Assembly (NCBI GenBank): GCA_035532755.1
Contig: DATKQI010000125.1
Coordinates: 1-7,460, forward strand
Source: DATKQI01 sp035532755
GTDB lineage: Bacteria > Pseudomonadota > Alphaproteobacteria > Acetobacterales > Acetobacteraceae
Reading direction: 5' to 3'
DNA: 7,460 nt
Part shown: one piece after another, positions 5,614 to 7,460 of the stretch
Position numbering within the stretch: the first letter of the stretch is position 1
Layout: every line of letters begins with the position of its first letter
Program-made: the position numbers and the translations under genes
Notes under the pieces: model-generated
What the model saw: the letters and a program-made list of their open reading frames with translations, nothing else
Told to the model about the DNA's origin: nothing
The model's database searches: none

Positions 5614-6138
5614 TCAGCTCCCGCGCCGGATCAGGAGCCGCACCCCGGAGGCCTCGCGGCTCACCTGGATCGCCGCGCCGCGCGCTTCCAGTTCGGGGTA
5701 AAGCAGCAGCGGCTCGCGATCGTTCCACGCCTCAATCACCTCGCCCGGCGCCAGCTGTTCCAGCGCCGAGAGAATGCGCGCCATCGGTTCGGGCGGTTGC
5801 AGGTCGCGGTTGTCAAGGCTCTGTTTCGGTGCCGGCCAGCCGGCGGCGGGGCCGTCGTGGCTGCCCGGCGCCGCGCGGGGCGGTTGCGGGGCGGTGGCCG
5901 CGGCGGGATCGGGGGAGAACAGGATCTCCCAGTCTTCCGTGCCGTGGCGCGTCGCGCGATGCGCGAAGCCCTTGCGGCCGAGCACGGCGTAGAGCGGAAC
6001 CGGCTCGAAGGTCGCCACCAGGCGGAACGCCTGGCCGGGCGCGAGGCTTGCGATCGCCTGCATGATCCGCGGGAACGGCTCGCCGCCGGCGCGCAGATCG
6101 GGGCGCACGTCGAGCGTGAGGGGAGCGGCTTCGGTCAT
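5614..6138 (-). CDS. Two-domain DUF2249 protein
   Basis: The 174-residue protein carries two DUF2249 domains joined by an Ala/Pro-rich linker (about 75-107). Domain 1 (9-74) has LDVRPDLRAGGEPFPRIMQA, FEPVPLYAVLGRKGF (44-58) and WEILF. Domain 2 (108-172) has LDNRDLQPPEPMARILSALE, LAPGEVIEAWNDREPLLLYP and a LLIRRGS end. Domain 2 aligns by eye with TusA (LDxxGLxCPEP...PGE), but the sulfur-carrying Cys is replaced by Pro (QPPEP), so persulfide transfer by that residue is excluded. The protein has no cysteine at all. The ATG at 6136-6138 forms an ATGA overlap with the stop of the membrane protein, and AAGGAG (6146-6151 on the complement) lies 7 bases upstream. A longer in-frame start would run inside the membrane gene and is rejected. 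Function is unknown; it is probably a cytosolic partner of the DUF59 protein and the membrane protein. Confidence 0.87.
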   Translation of the reverse strand: MTEAAPLTLDVRPDLRAGGEPFPRIMQAIASLAPGQAFRLVATFEPVPLYAVLGRKGFAHRATRHGTEDWEILFSPDPAAATAPQPPRAAPGSHDGPAAGWPAPKQSLDNRDLQPPEPMARILSALEQLAPGEVIEAWNDREPLLLYPELEARGAAIQVSREASGVRLLIRRGS

Positions 6139-7460
6139 CGACGGACTCCTTCCGGACCAGGAATGGTGGGAGAACTTGCGGCAGCCGCGGGAGCGGCACG
6201 CACATAGACCGCGCGCCAGGCGCGGGCGTATTCCCGCGCCAGCAGCAGCACCGCGAGCAGGGCGCCGGCCAGCGCGGCGCGCACCACGCCGGCGAGGCCG
6301 AACGCGGCAGCGCCGGCGGCGAGCGCGATCGAAGCGAAATAGAGCACGAAGAAACCGGTCGCACCCGGCTCGTACACGAGGTCCTGCACGCGCGGCACGG
6401 GGCCGCGCCCGAGCCGGCCGCCATAGCGCGACAGCCACGACAGGAACGCGACGATCTTATACAGCTGGGTCAGCCCGAGACCGCTCAGCCAGCCGAGCAG
6501 CAGCAGCAGCACGAGGCTCGGCGCCAGCGCCGCCAGTCGATGGGTGGCGACCGCGCCGGCGGCGAGCAGCATCGCGAGGCCCAGTGCCACGAAGGCGCCG
6601 ATCGCCGCGCGGTTGTGCAGCTCGATCTGCCGCCGCCGCCGGCTGCGATAGAGCCGCGTCACATCCGCGAGATAGAGGCCGAGCGCGATCAGGATGGCGA
6701 GGCGCCCGGCCGGTTCGGCCGTCGCGATCCAGCCGGCGGGCCAGACCGTCGCGGCCAGGCCGGCCCCGAACGCAACCAGGAACCCGCCCGCTCCGGTCCA
6801 CAGCACCGCGGCGCCGAGCGCGCCCCGCTCATGCGGGGCCAGCATGAACATCGGCAGCAATTCATAGGAGACGCCGATCGCCGTCAGGGTGAACCAGCCG
6901 CCGATCCCGCCCAGCGCGTGATAGGCCACGCCGTCGCCCAGCAGCGGCGCCAGCGCCGGGCCCAGCGCGGGCACCGTCAGTGCCAGCGCGAGGCTCAGAC
7001 CCAGCAAGACTGTCAGCAGCAGAAACCCCAGCCCGGCCAGCACGAAGCGCGCGCTGAGCGGCACCGGCCGCTTCGCCGCCAGCGGCACCAGCAAGGTGGC
7101 CGCGCCCAGCCCCAGCGCGGCGATCACCAGCCCGCCGCCCACCGGCAGCAGGAGCGTCCCCCAGGCCACCCGGCCGAGCGCGCAGAACCCGCCGACCATC
7201 AGCGCCAGACCGCATTCGATCCCAATCAGGGTGAGCAGCGGCAAGGTCTGACTTGGCAATTTGCAGCTGGTGATCACCGGCACGAATTGAAACAGCGCGC
7301 CGAACATCAGCACGGCGAGCCAGCCGATGGTCAGCAGATGCACCATCGCCAGGCTGACCGGCGCGGTCGCCGGGACGGCGGGCCAGGCGAGACCGCCCAC
7401 CGCCAGTAGCAGGGCGAGGCCGAAATTGACCAGCGCGCAAGCGAATATCACCGGCGTCCA
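6135..7460 (-). CDS. Polytopic membrane protein, heme-copper oxidase I/NnrS-like (5' end outside window)
   Basis: This is a large inner-membrane protein with about 11-12 hydrophobic segments. A GTG at 7449-7451 gives 438 residues, but the frame is open to the window edge (W-T-P precede it) and the first helix seems already under way, so the true start is probably outside. The pattern recalls oxidase subunit I and NnrS relatives: MVHLLTIGWLAVLMFGALFQ (36-55) with H38 and a following FVPVI, then YHALGGIGGWFTLTAIGVSY (177-196) with H178, ELLPMFMLAPH with H207, and the late LTQLYKIVAFLSWLSRYGG (327-345) next to a basic loop. H38 and H178 lie in membrane helices where heme ligands would be expected, but the full histidine set of a canonical oxidase is not visible. 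It heads the DUF2249/DUF59 operon and is coupled to it by an ATGA overlap. A heme-binding redox or NO-sensing role is inference. Confidence 0.78.
   Translation of the reverse strand, partial: WTPVIFACALVNFGLALLLAVGGLAWPAVPATAPVSLAMVHLLTIGWLAVLMFGALFQFVPVITSCKLPSQTLPLLTLIGIECGLALMVGGFCALGRVAWGTLLLPVGGGLVIAALGLGAATLLVPLAAKRPVPLSARFVLAGLGFLLLTVLLGLSLALALTVPALGPALAPLLGDGVAYHALGGIGGWFTLTAIGVSYELLPMFMLAPHERGALGAAVLWTGAGGFLVAFGAGLAATVWPAGWIATAEPAGRLAILIALGLYLADVTRLYRSRRRRQIELHNRAAIGAFVALGLAMLLAAGAVATHRLAALAPSLVLLLLLGWLSGLGLTQLYKIVAFLSWLSRYGGRLGRGPVPRVQDLVYEPGATGFFVLYFASIALAAGAAAFGLAGVVRAALAGALLAVLLLAREYARAWRAVYVRAAPAAAASSPTIPGPEGVRR

Noticed and set aside
6540..7409. Long + strand open frame opposite the polytopic membrane protein
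   Set aside because: The Gln/Arg/His-rich low-complexity translation mirrors the Leu/Ala codons on the opposite strand; it has no ribosome binding site or recognisable domain.

Overview
The window is GC-rich, densely coded bacterial DNA. Gene content and codon use suggest a proteobacterium with a respiratory or denitrifying lifestyle; I cannot place the genus from sequence alone. I see no tRNA, rRNA, insertion sequence, CRISPR array or phage gene.

Left arm, + strand (1-1881): the 3' end of an NnrS-family membrane protein (a nitric-oxide stress protein), then a ten-helix transporter of the TehA/Mae1 (SLAC1-like anion channel) family. The 99-base gap between them holds a tandem 10-mer, a perfect 8-bp hairpin, a strong ribosome binding site and a possible 30-codon leader ORF. 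The transporter's start is therefore uncertain (787 or 865).

Middle, - strand (2186-4579): three separately spaced single-domain enzyme genes. These are an isochorismatase-family cysteine hydrolase with an intact Asp-Lys-Cys triad, a MOSC-domain protein with its conserved Cys, and a DUF4213/DUF364 protein (putative heavy-metal chelation family). This part looks visibly less GC-rich than the flanks and has the only large gaps. One gap (2720-3070) contains a compact cluster of perfect palindromes at 2960-2994 that looks like an operator. The convergent junction at 1882-2185 holds a good hairpin and no recognisable gene.

Right arm, - strand (4794-7460): a tightly packed five-gene operon whose 5' end leaves the window. 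In transcription order it is: a large heme-copper-oxidase-I/NnrS-like polytopic membrane protein; a two-domain DUF2249 protein; a DUF59 (PaaD/SufT/MIP18-like) metal-sulfur cluster assembly factor; an unassigned 80-residue helical protein; and a one-domain DUF2249 protein. The joints are an ATGA overlap, a 4-base gap, an ATGA overlap and an 8-base overlap, each with its own Shine-Dalgarno sequence, so the five products are probably made together.

By inference, the operon pairs a membrane redox or NO-handling protein with small soluble proteins for sulfur or Fe-S handling. The NnrS gene at the other end fits a nitrosative or respiratory stress theme. DUF2249 and the 80-residue protein have no established function, so this operon is the best candidate here for an undescribed system.
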